Shown here in pieces: positions 33,470 to 41,250 of a DNA stretch of 41,250 nucleotides. This DNA comes from JABAYQ01 sp018608925 (GTDB lineage Bacteria; Bacteroidota; Bacteroidia; Flavobacteriales; UBA7312). The notes under the pieces are model-generated. The model was not told the origin of the DNA. It was given only the letters and a program-made list of their open reading frames with translations, and made no database searches. The stretch's first letter is position 1; every line of letters begins with the position of its first letter. The position numbers were made by a program, and so were the translations under genes. The DNA lies in NCBI GenBank assembly GCA_037625715.1, contig JASJHQ010000017.1:1-41250 (forward strand), written 5' to 3'.

Positions 33470-35689
33470 ATGAGATTTTTAACTATTTTTATTGTCCTTT
33501 TAGCTCTAAACTTAAGCTCTACAGCACAAACACCTGAACTAAGTTTTGAGAGTTTTCAAACTGGCTTTTCTAGTCCTACCACTATTACACATGCTGGCGA
33601 CGACAGAATTTTTGTATTGGAACAAGATGGACTTGTGAAAATTATTGAAAATGGAGATGTTTCTACTTTTATGAATATTAAATCTATAGTATCCTCTCCT
33701 GCTGATGATATAGATACTTATGCAGATGAACTAGGATTATTAGGTTTAGCATTCGACCCAGATTTTGAAAACAATGGTTATTTCTACTTAAACTATACCA
33801 ACAACGATCTTAATACTATAGTATCAAGATTTAGTGTAAACCCAGACGATTCCGATCAAGGAGATGATAACTCGGAAGAAGTGATAATCGAAATAGAACA
33901 ACCTTACTCTAACCACAACGGAGGATGTATTGCATTCGGACCTGACGGCTATCTATACATTGGTATGGGTGATGGTGGAAACGGTGGTGACCCTCAAGGA
34001 TTCGGACAAAATATGACTTCTTTACTTGGAAAAGTTTTAAGACTAGACGTAAGCACTCTTCCTTATAGCGTGCCAAGTACTAATCCTTTTGTAGGTAATG
34101 ATGATTACTCTCCAGAAATTTGGGCAAGCGGACTAAGAAACCCTTGGAGATTTTCATTCGACACTGAAACTGGTGACTTGTGGATTGCCGATGTAGGACA
34201 AAATGCTTGGGAAGAAGTCGATTTCCAAAGTGCAAATAGCCAAGGTGGTGAAAACTATGGCTGGAATTGCTTTGAAGGTTTTGAACCTTTCCAAGATAAT
34301 GTATGTACTGACGAAGTCACTGAGCCTGTTCATACTTATGAAAACAATGGTTACCCTAACGACTGCTCTATTACCGGAGGCTTTGTTTATAGAGGAACTA
34401 CCTACCCTAACTTTAATGGCCATTATATTTTTGGTGACTATTGTACTGGCAAAATATTTACTCTATCGGACCAAGGCAATGCTAGCCTTGATCTTAGCAC
34501 TCAAGAAAATACGGACATATTTATTTCTTGTTTCGGAGAAGACAGCAACGGAGAACTATATTTAGCAGACAGAAATACTGGAGAAATTTTTTCTGTAGTA
34601 GATAACTCATCTATCGAAGAAGTAGATTATTATGACGGACCAGAATCTGTTGATTATGATTCGGCATCTAATAGATATTTTATATCTAACTCAAATAACG
34701 GAGAGATTTTAGAAATGGACTGCCAAGGAAATTTATCTGTTTTTATCTCAAACGTTGGCTCTGGTCCTCACGGACTAGAAGTGGTAGGAAATGAGATTTT
34801 TGCTTGTAGTGGTTCAAGATTAAAAGCTTATAATCTAACTTCAGGAAGCGAAACTATCGATAGAGATTTAGGTGCAAACTTTGCTAACGGAATTACACAC
34901 AATGGAAATGATGTATACATTACAGACTTTTCTGATCCTAAGATTTATCATTATGATATTGAAGATGACAACTTGAGTATACTTATTGATAATTTATCGT
35001 TTACACCAAATGGTATTTTTTACGATGATATCGAAAATAGAATGTTAGTCTTAAGCTGGCAGGAAAACGCTCCTATTTACGAGCTTAATATGGCTGATAC
35101 AACTATTGCTATTATTAAAGAAACGAACCTAGGATACCTAGATGGAATCGCAATGGACAACAACGGAGATTTTTATGTTTCTGCTTGGAGTAATAATGCT
35201 ATCCACAAATTTAATAGCGACTTTAGCGGAAACCCTATCAATGTTTTAAGTGGTATGGACAGCCCAGCTGACATTTATTTCAACAGGGATCTAAACGTTT
35301 TAGCTGTACCAAATTCTGGAAATAACACGGTTGTTTTTGAAGGCTTTGGCACAAACACAAGTTATAATTGTGTTGACTATCAATGTCAGGAACTTAGTGA
35401 TCAATCTGGTGAGTTTAACACCATGGAATGCTGCCAAGAATACTGTCAAGCACCAGCAAACATAGATGAGAATGCTAGCCTAAAAAATGTCTTTCCTAAT
35501 CCAGTATTTAGCGGCGAAACTTTAAACTTCCATACTATTGCTCAAGAAATAGAGTTATATGACCTAAAAGGAAGGCTTTTAATGGATATTAAAAATAATA
35601 ATCAATCGTCTATTAATTTACCTAACTTACAGAGTGGAATTTATATATTAAATTACGACAACAATACCACCAAACTAATTGTAGAATAG
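33470..35689 (+). CDS. T9SS cargo: glucose/sorbosone dehydrogenase-like propeller plus second propeller
   Basis: A 739-residue secreted protein. A signal peptide (1-20) is followed by a PQQ-type glucose/sorbosone dehydrogenase propeller (about 25-370): ITHAGDDRIFVLEQDG, LGLAFDPDF, NHNGGCIAFGPDGYLYIGMGDGG (split at 148-170, His149 expected catalytic), SGLRNPWRFSFD and IADVGQNAWEEVD. A second NHL/SMP-30-like propeller covers about 375-625. A four-cysteine module (632-659) and a T9SS sorting domain (about 668-739) follow. It probably oxidises or binds sugars outside the cell. The module is the same as in the first gene of the window. Confidence 0.92.
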   Translation: MRFLTIFIVLLALNLSSTAQTPELSFESFQTGFSSPTTITHAGDDRIFVLEQDGLVKIIENGDVSTFMNIKSIVSSPADDIDTYADELGLLGLAFDPDFENNGYFYLNYTNNDLNTIVSRFSVNPDDSDQGDDNSEEVIIEIEQPYSNHNGGCIAFGPDGYLYIGMGDGGNGGDPQGFGQNMTSLLGKVLRLDVSTLPYSVPSTNPFVGNDDYSPEIWASGLRNPWRFSFDTETGDLWIADVGQNAWEEVDFQSANSQGGENYGWNCFEGFEPFQDNVCTDEVTEPVHTYENNGYPNDCSITGGFVYRGTTYPNFNGHYIFGDYCTGKIFTLSDQGNASLDLSTQENTDIFISCFGEDSNGELYLADRNTGEIFSVVDNSSIEEVDYYDGPESVDYDSASNRYFISNSNNGEILEMDCQGNLSVFISNVGSGPHGLEVVGNEIFACSGSRLKAYNLTSGSETIDRDLGANFANGITHNGNDVYITDFSDPKIYHYDIEDDNLSILIDNLSFTPNGIFYDDIENRMLVLSWQENAPIYELNMADTTIAIIKETNLGYLDGIAMDNNGDFYVSAWSNNAIHKFNSDFSGNPINVLSGMDSPADIYFNRDLNVLAVPNSGNNTVVFEGFGTNTSYNCVDYQCQELSDQSGEFNTMECCQEYCQAPANIDENASLKNVFPNPVFSGETLNFHTIAQEIELYDLKGRLLMDIKNNNQSSINLPNLQSGIYILNYDNNTTKLIVE

Positions 35690-35693
35690 ACAA

Positions 35694-36971
35694 ATGTCCA
35701 ACATCCCTTTAGCTGAAAGAATACGACCTAAAAATTTAGATGATTTTATAGGACAAGAACACCTTATTGGTAAAAAAGGAATTCTAATAAATTCAATCAG
35801 CAATAAAGTAATTCCATCCATTATATTTTGGGGACCTCCAGGAGTTGGCAAAACAACTCTTGCTAATATTATTGCTAAAAGTTTAGACAGGCCTTTCTAT
35901 ACGCTAAGCGCTATAAACTCTGGAGTAAAAGACGTTAGAGAGGTTATCGAAAAAGCCAGTTCTTTAGGTTTATTCGGAACTGCAATACCAATACTATTTA
36001 TTGATGAGATCCACCGATTCAGCAAATCTCAACAAGACTCTCTTCTTAATGCAGTAGAAAAAGGAATCATTACTCTTATTGGAGCAACTACCGAAAACCC
36101 ATCTTTTGAGGTTATTCCTGCCCTATTATCTAGATGCCAAACCTATACTTTAAAAGATTTAAGTCTTGAAAACCTAACCGACCTTTTAAAACAGGCAATA
36201 GAGAAAGATGCTTTTATTCAGTCCAAAAATGTTATTCTAAAAGAAACAGACGCTCTATTTAAGTTATCTGGTGGAGACGGAAGAAGACTTTTAAACTTAT
36301 TCGAACTAGTAGTTAGTTCTAATAAAAAAAAGGAAGTAGTCATAACTAACGAATTAGTTTCTAATTCGGCTCAAAGTAATCCTATTTTATACGATAAAAC
36401 AGGCGAGCAACATTATGATATAGTTTCCGCTTTTATTAAGTCTATTAGAGGATCTGACCCTAATGCTGCTGTTTATTGGTTAGCTAGAATGATTGATGGT
36501 GGAGAAGACCCAAAATTTATTGCCCGAAGAATGATTATCCTGTCATCAGAGGATATCGGAAACGCAAACCCAACCGCACTAGTTATTGCCAACAATTGCT
36601 TTCAAGCAGTAAATGTAATTGGTATGCCCGAATCTAGAATTGTTTTAGCTCAAGCTGCTACTTACCTAGCTTGTTCTCAAAAAAGCAATGCTGCTTATAT
36701 GGCAATCAATTACGCCCAAGAAACCGTTAAAGAAACTGGCAACTTATCCGTCCCATTAAAACTTAGAAATGCCCCTACCGCCCTTATGAAAAAAATGCAT
36801 TATGGCGAGGAATACGAATACTCTCACAACTACCAAAATAATTTTGTGTTTCAAGATTATATGCCTGAAGAACTAAGTAATCACACCTTATATATACCAG
36901 GTGAAAATGATAAAGAGCAGCAGTTCAAACATTTTTTATCTCAAAGATGGAAGCAGAAGTATAATTATTAA
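35694..36971 (+). CDS. rarA: Replication-associated recombination protein A (MgsA/RarA)
   Basis: A 425-residue AAA+ ATPase that acts at stalled replication forks, related to clamp loaders. Walker A is GPPGVGKTT (47-55), Walker B is FIDEIHRF (102-109), and the sensor motif GATTENPSFEV with ALLSRCQTY follows. The C-terminal region (about 230-420) has the RarA-specific SIRGSDPNAAVYWLARMIDGGEDP-type segment (split into ISIRGSDPNAAVYWLARM-like helix and DGGEDPKFIARRM). Length is normal. It begins 4 nt after the preceding T9SS cargo stop and may be cotranscribed with it, an unrelated pairing. Confidence 0.95.
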   Translation: MSNIPLAERIRPKNLDDFIGQEHLIGKKGILINSISNKVIPSIIFWGPPGVGKTTLANIIAKSLDRPFYTLSAINSGVKDVREVIEKASSLGLFGTAIPILFIDEIHRFSKSQQDSLLNAVEKGIITLIGATTENPSFEVIPALLSRCQTYTLKDLSLENLTDLLKQAIEKDAFIQSKNVILKETDALFKLSGGDGRRLLNLFELVVSSNKKKEVVITNELVSNSAQSNPILYDKTGEQHYDIVSAFIKSIRGSDPNAAVYWLARMIDGGEDPKFIARRMIILSSEDIGNANPTALVIANNCFQAVNVIGMPESRIVLAQAATYLACSQKSNAAYMAINYAQETVKETGNLSVPLKLRNAPTALMKKMHYGEEYEYSHNYQNNFVFQDYMPEELSNHTLYIPGENDKEQQFKHFLSQRWKQKYNY

Positions 36972-36973
36972 CT

Positions 36974-36981
36974 TAAATTTG
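36974..36981 (+). promoter_or_regulatory. Putative -7 promoter box (TAAATTTG) of the lipoprotein-barrel-kdsA operon
   Basis: TAAATTTG matches TAnnTTTG and lies 20 nt before the ATG at 37002, just after the rarA stop. No -33 TTG is clear. Confidence 0.4.
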
Positions 36982-37001
36982 AACTTATATTTATTCGGAC
37001 T

Positions 37002-39032
37002 ATGAAAAACCTATTGATTCTTACAGTTATACTTTTGACTTTTTTTTCGTGCAAACATGAGTTTGAAAAACCGTATTGGAATGTTAGTTTAGCTAGTCCG
37101 ATTGCCTTTTCTACTATTGACTTAGATGATATCTCTACAGATAGCATTTTCTCTATCGACACACTTTCCGATAATAGCCTTACTTTAGTTTATCAAAACG
37201 AAATTTTAGATGTTAGCATAGATTCTAATTTTCAGCTAAACGCTATAAGTACTACCAAAAATGTAAAGCTAGAAACCATTGTTTTTCCTGACCAGACTAT
37301 TCCTCATGAAATAAATTTTGGAGAACTTATTCAATCTACAGGATTGGGCTTTCTTTTTCCTAATGATAGCTTAAGAATAATACCAGCAATCTCAGGAGCT
37401 ATTAACGATATTGTTCCTATTGATGCCAACGAATATTTTGAGCAAATGACCTTAAACCAAGGTTTCATGGACATTACTATTAGCAACAATCTCGCTTCTG
37501 ATTTAAGTAACTTGGTAATCAATTTACGTAATGAAGGGGAAGCAACCAACCTAGTAGAAATTAACCTCCCATACCTTGCTTCGGGTGATGTCTTTCAAAC
37601 AACAGAATCTCTAGCCAATCAAATTATTTATGGAGATATGGAAATAGAAATTTTAAATGCCGATATGGTTGGCACAGGATCAACCCCAGTACTAATACAA
37701 TACCAAGACGCACTTGCTACAGAAATTAAAATTAGAGACTTAATATTGGAACAAGGGATTGCTATTTTTCCTAGTCAAGAAATATTTAATGAAGATACGG
37801 TTGTAGCTTTCGATATTGGTGACGTAAGACTAACCAGAGTTTTAGTAGACGAAGGTGGCGTTGAAGTAATTGGTGTAAGTACGGTTCAAGATACCTTGAA
37901 AATCGAATATATCATTCCTGGTGCTACAAAAGACGGACAAGAATTTAAACTTAACTTTAACCTACCTCCTGCTCCAGTTGGCGAATCTATGACGGTAGTT
38001 GAGTTTTTCGATTTCTCTGGCTATGAAATTGATCTTACTGGTCAGTTTGGCGACACTATAAACACCCTATATACTGTTTCTAGAGGATGGATAGACTCAT
38101 CGGGTATTGTAACCGAAATTTCTTTGCAAGACAGTATATTTAATACCATTACGGTAAAAGAAATTATTCCTGCTAAAGCATGGGGATACTTAGGAAGCGA
38201 TACTATTTCTGGAGAAGAGTCCATTGATTTCGATTTCTTTGATGATTTAAACGGCTCATTTGATTTAGAACAACTAGATGTAAGTCTAGTGACTAAAAAC
38301 TTCTTAGGTTCTAAGGGAGAAGTAACTATCAAAAAGTTGGAAGCTGTTTCTAATTCACAATCCATTTCTTTAAATAGTGACCAGATTAATTCTCCATTCG
38401 AAATTGAAGCTGCCACTAGCAATTCAGACAATACTATTACTAGTTCGGAATTAGAAATTACCTTTAATCAAGACAATTCTAATATTGACGAACTAGTAGA
38501 ATTAAAGCCAAATGCTTTTAATTTCGAATACGAAATAATAACCAACAACGATCTAAATCAGGAGTTAGGTTTCGCTTATAAAGGACAAGGAGTAAAAAGC
38601 GAATTACAAATGAAAATTCCTGTTTTTATTTCATTAGATAATATTGCATTTAGCGATACTGTAGATGTTGATTTCACCATTCCTAGTGATATAGATCAAG
38701 GAAGCTTTACTGTACTTGCTGAAAATGGCTACCCTTTAAATGCTCAGATAGAACTACTTATGTTAGACGATGCAAACAACCTAATAGAAACCTTAATAAG
38801 TGGCCAAGAAATTCTTGCTGGAGAAATTGACCAAAATGGAATAGTAAGCGCTGTAAAGCTTTCCCAACTAAACGTTCCCTTTAGCAATGCTAGTAATCTT
38901 AACAATACTAAAAAAGTTGGCTTTAGAGTTTCGTTTTCGACCTCTCCACAAAATCAGACCGTTAAGTTTTATAGCGACTATGCTATAAAATTAAAACTAG
39001 TAGGTAATTTTAACTATACATTAGGACAATAA
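37002..39032 (+). CDS. Large lipoprotein of unknown function
   Basis: A 676-residue protein with a lipoprotein signal (MKNLLILTVILLTFFSC, Cys17) and a mature start HEFEKPYWNVSLASPI. The rest is predicted almost wholly beta-structured, rich in Asp, Asn, Ser and Ile, with no enzyme motif. Recurrent phrases such as PVFISLDNIAFSDTVDVDFTIP and ELLMLDDANNLIETLISG suggest repeated beta-sandwich units. It resembles conserved hypothetical lipoproteins of Bacteroidota. Its stop overlaps the ATG of an outer-membrane barrel gene (TAATG), so a lipoprotein-barrel pair at the outer membrane is likely. The 676-residue length rules out a small accessory protein. Confidence 0.8.
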   Translation: MKNLLILTVILLTFFSCKHEFEKPYWNVSLASPIAFSTIDLDDISTDSIFSIDTLSDNSLTLVYQNEILDVSIDSNFQLNAISTTKNVKLETIVFPDQTIPHEINFGELIQSTGLGFLFPNDSLRIIPAISGAINDIVPIDANEYFEQMTLNQGFMDITISNNLASDLSNLVINLRNEGEATNLVEINLPYLASGDVFQTTESLANQIIYGDMEIEILNADMVGTGSTPVLIQYQDALATEIKIRDLILEQGIAIFPSQEIFNEDTVVAFDIGDVRLTRVLVDEGGVEVIGVSTVQDTLKIEYIIPGATKDGQEFKLNFNLPPAPVGESMTVVEFFDFSGYEIDLTGQFGDTINTLYTVSRGWIDSSGIVTEISLQDSIFNTITVKEIIPAKAWGYLGSDTISGEESIDFDFFDDLNGSFDLEQLDVSLVTKNFLGSKGEVTIKKLEAVSNSQSISLNSDQINSPFEIEAATSNSDNTITSSELEITFNQDNSNIDELVELKPNAFNFEYEIITNNDLNQELGFAYKGQGVKSELQMKIPVFISLDNIAFSDTVDVDFTIPSDIDQGSFTVLAENGYPLNAQIELLMLDDANNLIETLISGQEILAGEIDQNGIVSAVKLSQLNVPFSNASNLNNTKKVGFRVSFSTSPQNQTVKFYSDYAIKLKLVGNFNYTLGQ

Positions 39033-40210
39033 TGAGAGCATTAACACTTATTTTATTACTAGCAACAAAGGTTGTTTTTTCCCAATCTTACTTAGAAACC
39101 GAATACCAAATCGGACTATTAAACACCAGTATTAATGGCCAACATATATTAGATGGAAGTGGCTATTTAAGCGATGATTTTAAAAGCCAATTTATTAACG
39201 ACTTGAATGAGGAAAATTATTTTTTCATTCAACAAGAATCTGGCTCAAAATATAGAAGTTCTAAAGGATGGTCTGTAGGGTTTAAAAATAGCATTTTAGG
39301 CGGAGTTCAATTTCCGAAAGATTTAGTAGAATTAGGACTTTACGGAAACGGACAACTTTTAGGACAAGAATTATCACTCGCACCTATTACTGCTGAATTA
39401 GTACATTTTACAAAACTATTTTACGACCACGAAATAAATGAAAAATTTTCTACTTCTATTGCTCTTGTAGTGGGTCATCAGTTTGCTAACTTAGACATAT
39501 CAAAAGGACTGTTTAATACCGCAGACCTTGGTGCTTCCATTGATTATGATTTAGAATTAGAGGCTCAATTTTCGGACACTGCAGATATTCAAATTTATTC
39601 TTTCAACGGAATTGGTTTTGCTTTTGGAGCTAACTACAAGCAAGATATCGAAAACGGAAAAGTTTCATTTACAGTAAGTGATCTAGGAATAATAAGATGG
39701 AACAACAAGACATCTAATGTTAAGGTAAATAGCCAATATTCTTTTGAAGGAATAGAAATAAACGATTTTGAGAATTTTAACGATAGTTTGTTTAGCAACG
39801 AATTAGAAGAAATTGAAGAGGATTTGCAAGGCAATACCATACAAGATTATTACCACTACAGATTGCCATTTCGTTTAAATGCTAAATTATCCCAAAAATT
39901 GAACTATAAAATTGCAAACGAACTAACTTTTGGGGTTGACTATATCAACAACTTTTACCCTTCTCCTAGATGGTCTTTGCAATTCCATAAAGACTTAAAA
40001 AAACATAGAGTATCTTTAGGCTACCATGTGGGAGGTGCGGAGCATCCTGGTTTCGAATTTGCATACGCTTATAGCGGTGATGTAAACCAGATAAGAGTAT
40101 ATACCAAACAAGCTAATTATTATAATGCAGAATCAGCTTATGGCTTCCATTTCGGAATTGGCTTAAGAAAAATACTAAAACCTAAACAAGAAAAAAAGAA
40201 TGAAAAATGA
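39032..40210 (+). CDS. Predicted outer-membrane beta-barrel protein (DUF5723-like)
   Basis: A 392-residue protein with a signal peptide (MRALTLILLLATKVVFSQ) and many amphipathic strands with alternating aromatic residues (for example GWSVGFKNSILGGVQF, GIGFAFGANYKQDI, PRWSLQFHKDLKKHRVSLGY). The C-terminal strand YGFHFGIGLRKIL ends before a lysine-rich tail. Layout suggests a barrel of the DUF5723 type seen in Bacteroidota; assignment to that family is from memory. The start overlaps the lipoprotein stop by one base and the end overlaps kdsA by 11 nt, so it is inside one operon. The function is unknown. Confidence 0.78.
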   Translation: MRALTLILLLATKVVFSQSYLETEYQIGLLNTSINGQHILDGSGYLSDDFKSQFINDLNEENYFFIQQESGSKYRSSKGWSVGFKNSILGGVQFPKDLVELGLYGNGQLLGQELSLAPITAELVHFTKLFYDHEINEKFSTSIALVVGHQFANLDISKGLFNTADLGASIDYDLELEAQFSDTADIQIYSFNGIGFAFGANYKQDIENGKVSFTVSDLGIIRWNNKTSNVKVNSQYSFEGIEINDFENFNDSLFSNELEEIEEDLQGNTIQDYYHYRLPFRLNAKLSQKLNYKIANELTFGVDYINNFYPSPRWSLQFHKDLKKHRVSLGYHVGGAEHPGFEFAYAYSGDVNQIRVYTKQANYYNAESAYGFHFGIGLRKILKPKQEKKNEK

Positions 40211-40982
40211 GACAGGCAAATTTTTTCTGATTGCCGGACCTTGCTTAATTGAAAGCGAAGAAATGGCTTTTCAGATTGCTTCTGAAATAAATGACATTAC
40301 AAAAAAACTAGGAATAGAATTTATATTTAAAGGCTCTTACCGAAAAGCAAACCGCTCTCGCCTCGATTCTTATACTGGTATTGGCGACACTAAGGCATTA
40401 GAAATTTTAGCTAAAGTTGGGAAAAAATTCAATATACAAACCACTACCGATATTCATAGCGTTCAAGAAGCGCAAATGGCAGCAAAGTATGTAGATATTT
40501 TACAAATCCCTGCCTTTCTATGCAGACAGACAGACCTTTTAGTAGCAGCAGCTAAAACAGGGAAAATTGTAAACATAAAAAAGGGACAATTTCTATCGCC
40601 TGAAGCTATGCAGTTTGCGGTACAGAAAGTAAAAGAAAGCAACAACGACAAAATTCTTCTAACAGAAAGAGGAACACAATTCGGATATAGCGATTTAGTA
40701 GTAGATTATAGGTCTATACCTACAATGCAAGCCTTTGCTCCTGTGGTAATGGACGCCACCCACTCTCTACAAAAACCAAACCAGAGTTCGGGAATTACTG
40801 GAGGCCAACCAAAACTTATAGAAACTATTGCAAAAGCAGCTATTGCGGTTGGTGTAGACGGATTATTTTTAGAAACGCACCCAGACCCTAAAAGTGCAAA
40901 GTCAGATGGAGCAAATATGCTGCCACTCGATCAACTACAAGGTTTATTAAAAAAATTAGTAGCCATAAAACAAGCTATCTAA
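40200..40982 (+). CDS. kdsA: 3-deoxy-8-phosphooctulonate synthase
   Basis: A 260-residue KdsA, which condenses phosphoenolpyruvate with arabinose 5-phosphate to make KDO 8-phosphate for lipopolysaccharide. Family motifs are present: FLIAGPCLIES (9-19), FKGSYRKANRSRLDSY, TTDIHS, DILQIPAFLCRQTDLL and TERGTQFGYSDLVVDYR (split into TERGTQFGY and SDLVVDYR). Cys15 in GPC, with DATHS, FLETHPDP and KSDG later, are the ligands expected of the metal-dependent class. The ATG lies 11 nt inside the preceding barrel gene, so the three genes are cotranscribed and end at a strong terminator. Confidence 0.96.
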   Translation: MKNETGKFFLIAGPCLIESEEMAFQIASEINDITKKLGIEFIFKGSYRKANRSRLDSYTGIGDTKALEILAKVGKKFNIQTTTDIHSVQEAQMAAKYVDILQIPAFLCRQTDLLVAAAKTGKIVNIKKGQFLSPEAMQFAVQKVKESNNDKILLTERGTQFGYSDLVVDYRSIPTMQAFAPVVMDATHSLQKPNQSSGITGGQPKLIETIAKAAIAVGVDGLFLETHPDPKSAKSDGANMLPLDQLQGLLKKLVAIKQAI

Positions 40983-41005
40983 AGCAAGCGCAAAACATAA
41001 AAGTT

Positions 41006-41043
41006 AAAAAAAACCCCGAGCAAATTTGCTTGGGGTTTTTTTT
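41006..41043 (+). terminator. Rho-independent terminator of the kdsA operon
   Basis: An A-run, CCCCGAGC (41014-41021) and GCTTGGGG (41028-41035) form a stem with one G-U pair, followed by eight T. The loop region is AAATTT. The T-run leads directly into the next -7 box. Confidence 0.9.
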
Positions 41044-41044
41044 G

Positions 41045-41052
41045 TAAATTTG
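41045..41052 (+). promoter_or_regulatory. Putative -7 promoter box (TAAATTTG) of the last gene
   Basis: TAAATTTG matches TAnnTTTG, begins one base after the T-run of the preceding terminator and lies 25 nt before the ATG at 41078. A TTTG at 41025-41028 is a possible -33 element. Confidence 0.45.
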
Positions 41053-41077
41053 CAGAACTTAAATATTAAAGCAAAAC

Positions 41078-41250
41078 ATGAAAAACATTCATCCCTTAGG
41101 GATAGATTTACCGTATTCGGATTCTATTCCAATTTATCGAAAATTCCAAAAATTAACTTTAACTTTTTTATTGCTGCTAACTTTTAGTTTTGTAAGTGCT
41201 CAAACTTTTGTTTTAGACAGCTTAAAATATACCGCGATTGATTCTTCCAA
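41078..41250 (+). CDS. Secreted protein, N-terminal fragment (truncated by window edge)
   Basis: The frame from ATG 41078 stays open to the window end (57 codons). Residues about 25-42 form a signal peptide core (KLTLTFLLLLTFSFVSAQ) with a likely cleavage after SAQ, typical of exported Bacteroidota proteins. The signal is preceded by an unusually long polar stretch (MKNIHPLGIDLPYSDSIPIY), so the true start might be a later non-ATG codon; there is no other in-frame ATG before the hydrophobic core. The mature part is too short to identify. Confidence 0.65.
   Translation, partial: MKNIHPLGIDLPYSDSIPIYRKFQKLTLTFLLLLTFSFVSAQTFVLDSLKYTAIDSS

Noticed and set aside
38042..38431. Antisense frame of 129 codons inside the large lipoprotein gene
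   Set aside because: No recognisable protein features and no promoter; a shadow of the beta-rich sense gene.
1..41250. CRISPR arrays, tRNA or rRNA genes, insertion sequences, prophage or defence genes
   Set aside because: Gaps between genes are short (nearly all under 150 nt) and none holds regularly spaced repeats, cloverleaf-like sequence, transposase or phage genes.

Overview
The window is a chromosomal segment of a Bacteroidota bacterium, most likely a marine flavobacterial lineage (Flavobacteriales; family not resolvable from this sequence). Support comes from low G+C, TAnnTTTG-type -7 promoter boxes, several cargo proteins with a C-terminal type IX secretion (T9SS) sorting domain (YPNP motif), a complete Na+-NQR operon, a DUF5103 T9SS plug protein and a PorE-like OmpA protein. 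Gene density is high and there are many 1-11 nt overlaps. I see no tRNA, rRNA, CRISPR array, phage or insertion sequence.

Layout. 1-0.6 kb: 3' end of a T9SS cargo gene. 0.6-6.8 kb: housekeeping genes (class I methyltransferase; reverse operon glycosyltransferase-sigma factor-rsmG; forward tgt-LptF/G permease; reverse mazG). 6.8-8.8 kb: a small four-cysteine membrane protein resembling NqrM, apbE tail-to-tail with it, a DUF1801 protein and a PhnA-like protein. 8.8-10.4 kb: an AT-rich accessory patch with a frameshifted T9SS cargo remnant and two putative lipoproteins. 10.5-16.4 kb: nqrABCDEF on the reverse strand, divergent from the T9SS plug gene. 18-24.8 kb: pruA, then ftsB-mutAB-meaB-EamA transporter. 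24.8-29.9 kb: reverse genes for a T9SS SGNH-hydrolase-like cargo, a CDGSH protein, a TPR protein, a PorE-like OmpA protein and a TlpA-like thioredoxin. 30.0-33.4 kb: three lipoprotein genes (CsgG-like and two LPP20-like). 33.5-41.25 kb: PQQ-type glucose/sorbosone dehydrogenase-like cargo, rarA, a large lipoprotein paired with an outer-membrane barrel, kdsA, and the start of one more secreted protein.

How genes work together. apbE (covalent FMN attachment to NqrB/NqrC) and the NqrM-like protein (predicted iron-site maturation) lie near nqrA-F, so the window holds subunits and maturation factors of the sodium pump. The plug protein, the PorE-like protein and the four YPNP-tailed cargos belong to type IX secretion. 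The methylmalonyl-CoA mutase gene is one continuous 1013-codon frame carrying both the small (MutA-like) and large (MutB-like) subunits, followed directly by its GTPase chaperone MeaB.

Most notable observations: the MutA-MutB single-chain fusion; the NqrM-like protein; an identical-spacing 28-residue four-cysteine module in two unrelated T9SS cargos; four genes whose -7 box ends exactly 4 nt before the start codon (predicted leaderless mRNAs); a textbook Shine-Dalgarno sequence that fixes the CDGSH gene start; and terminators whose T-run merges into the next promoter.
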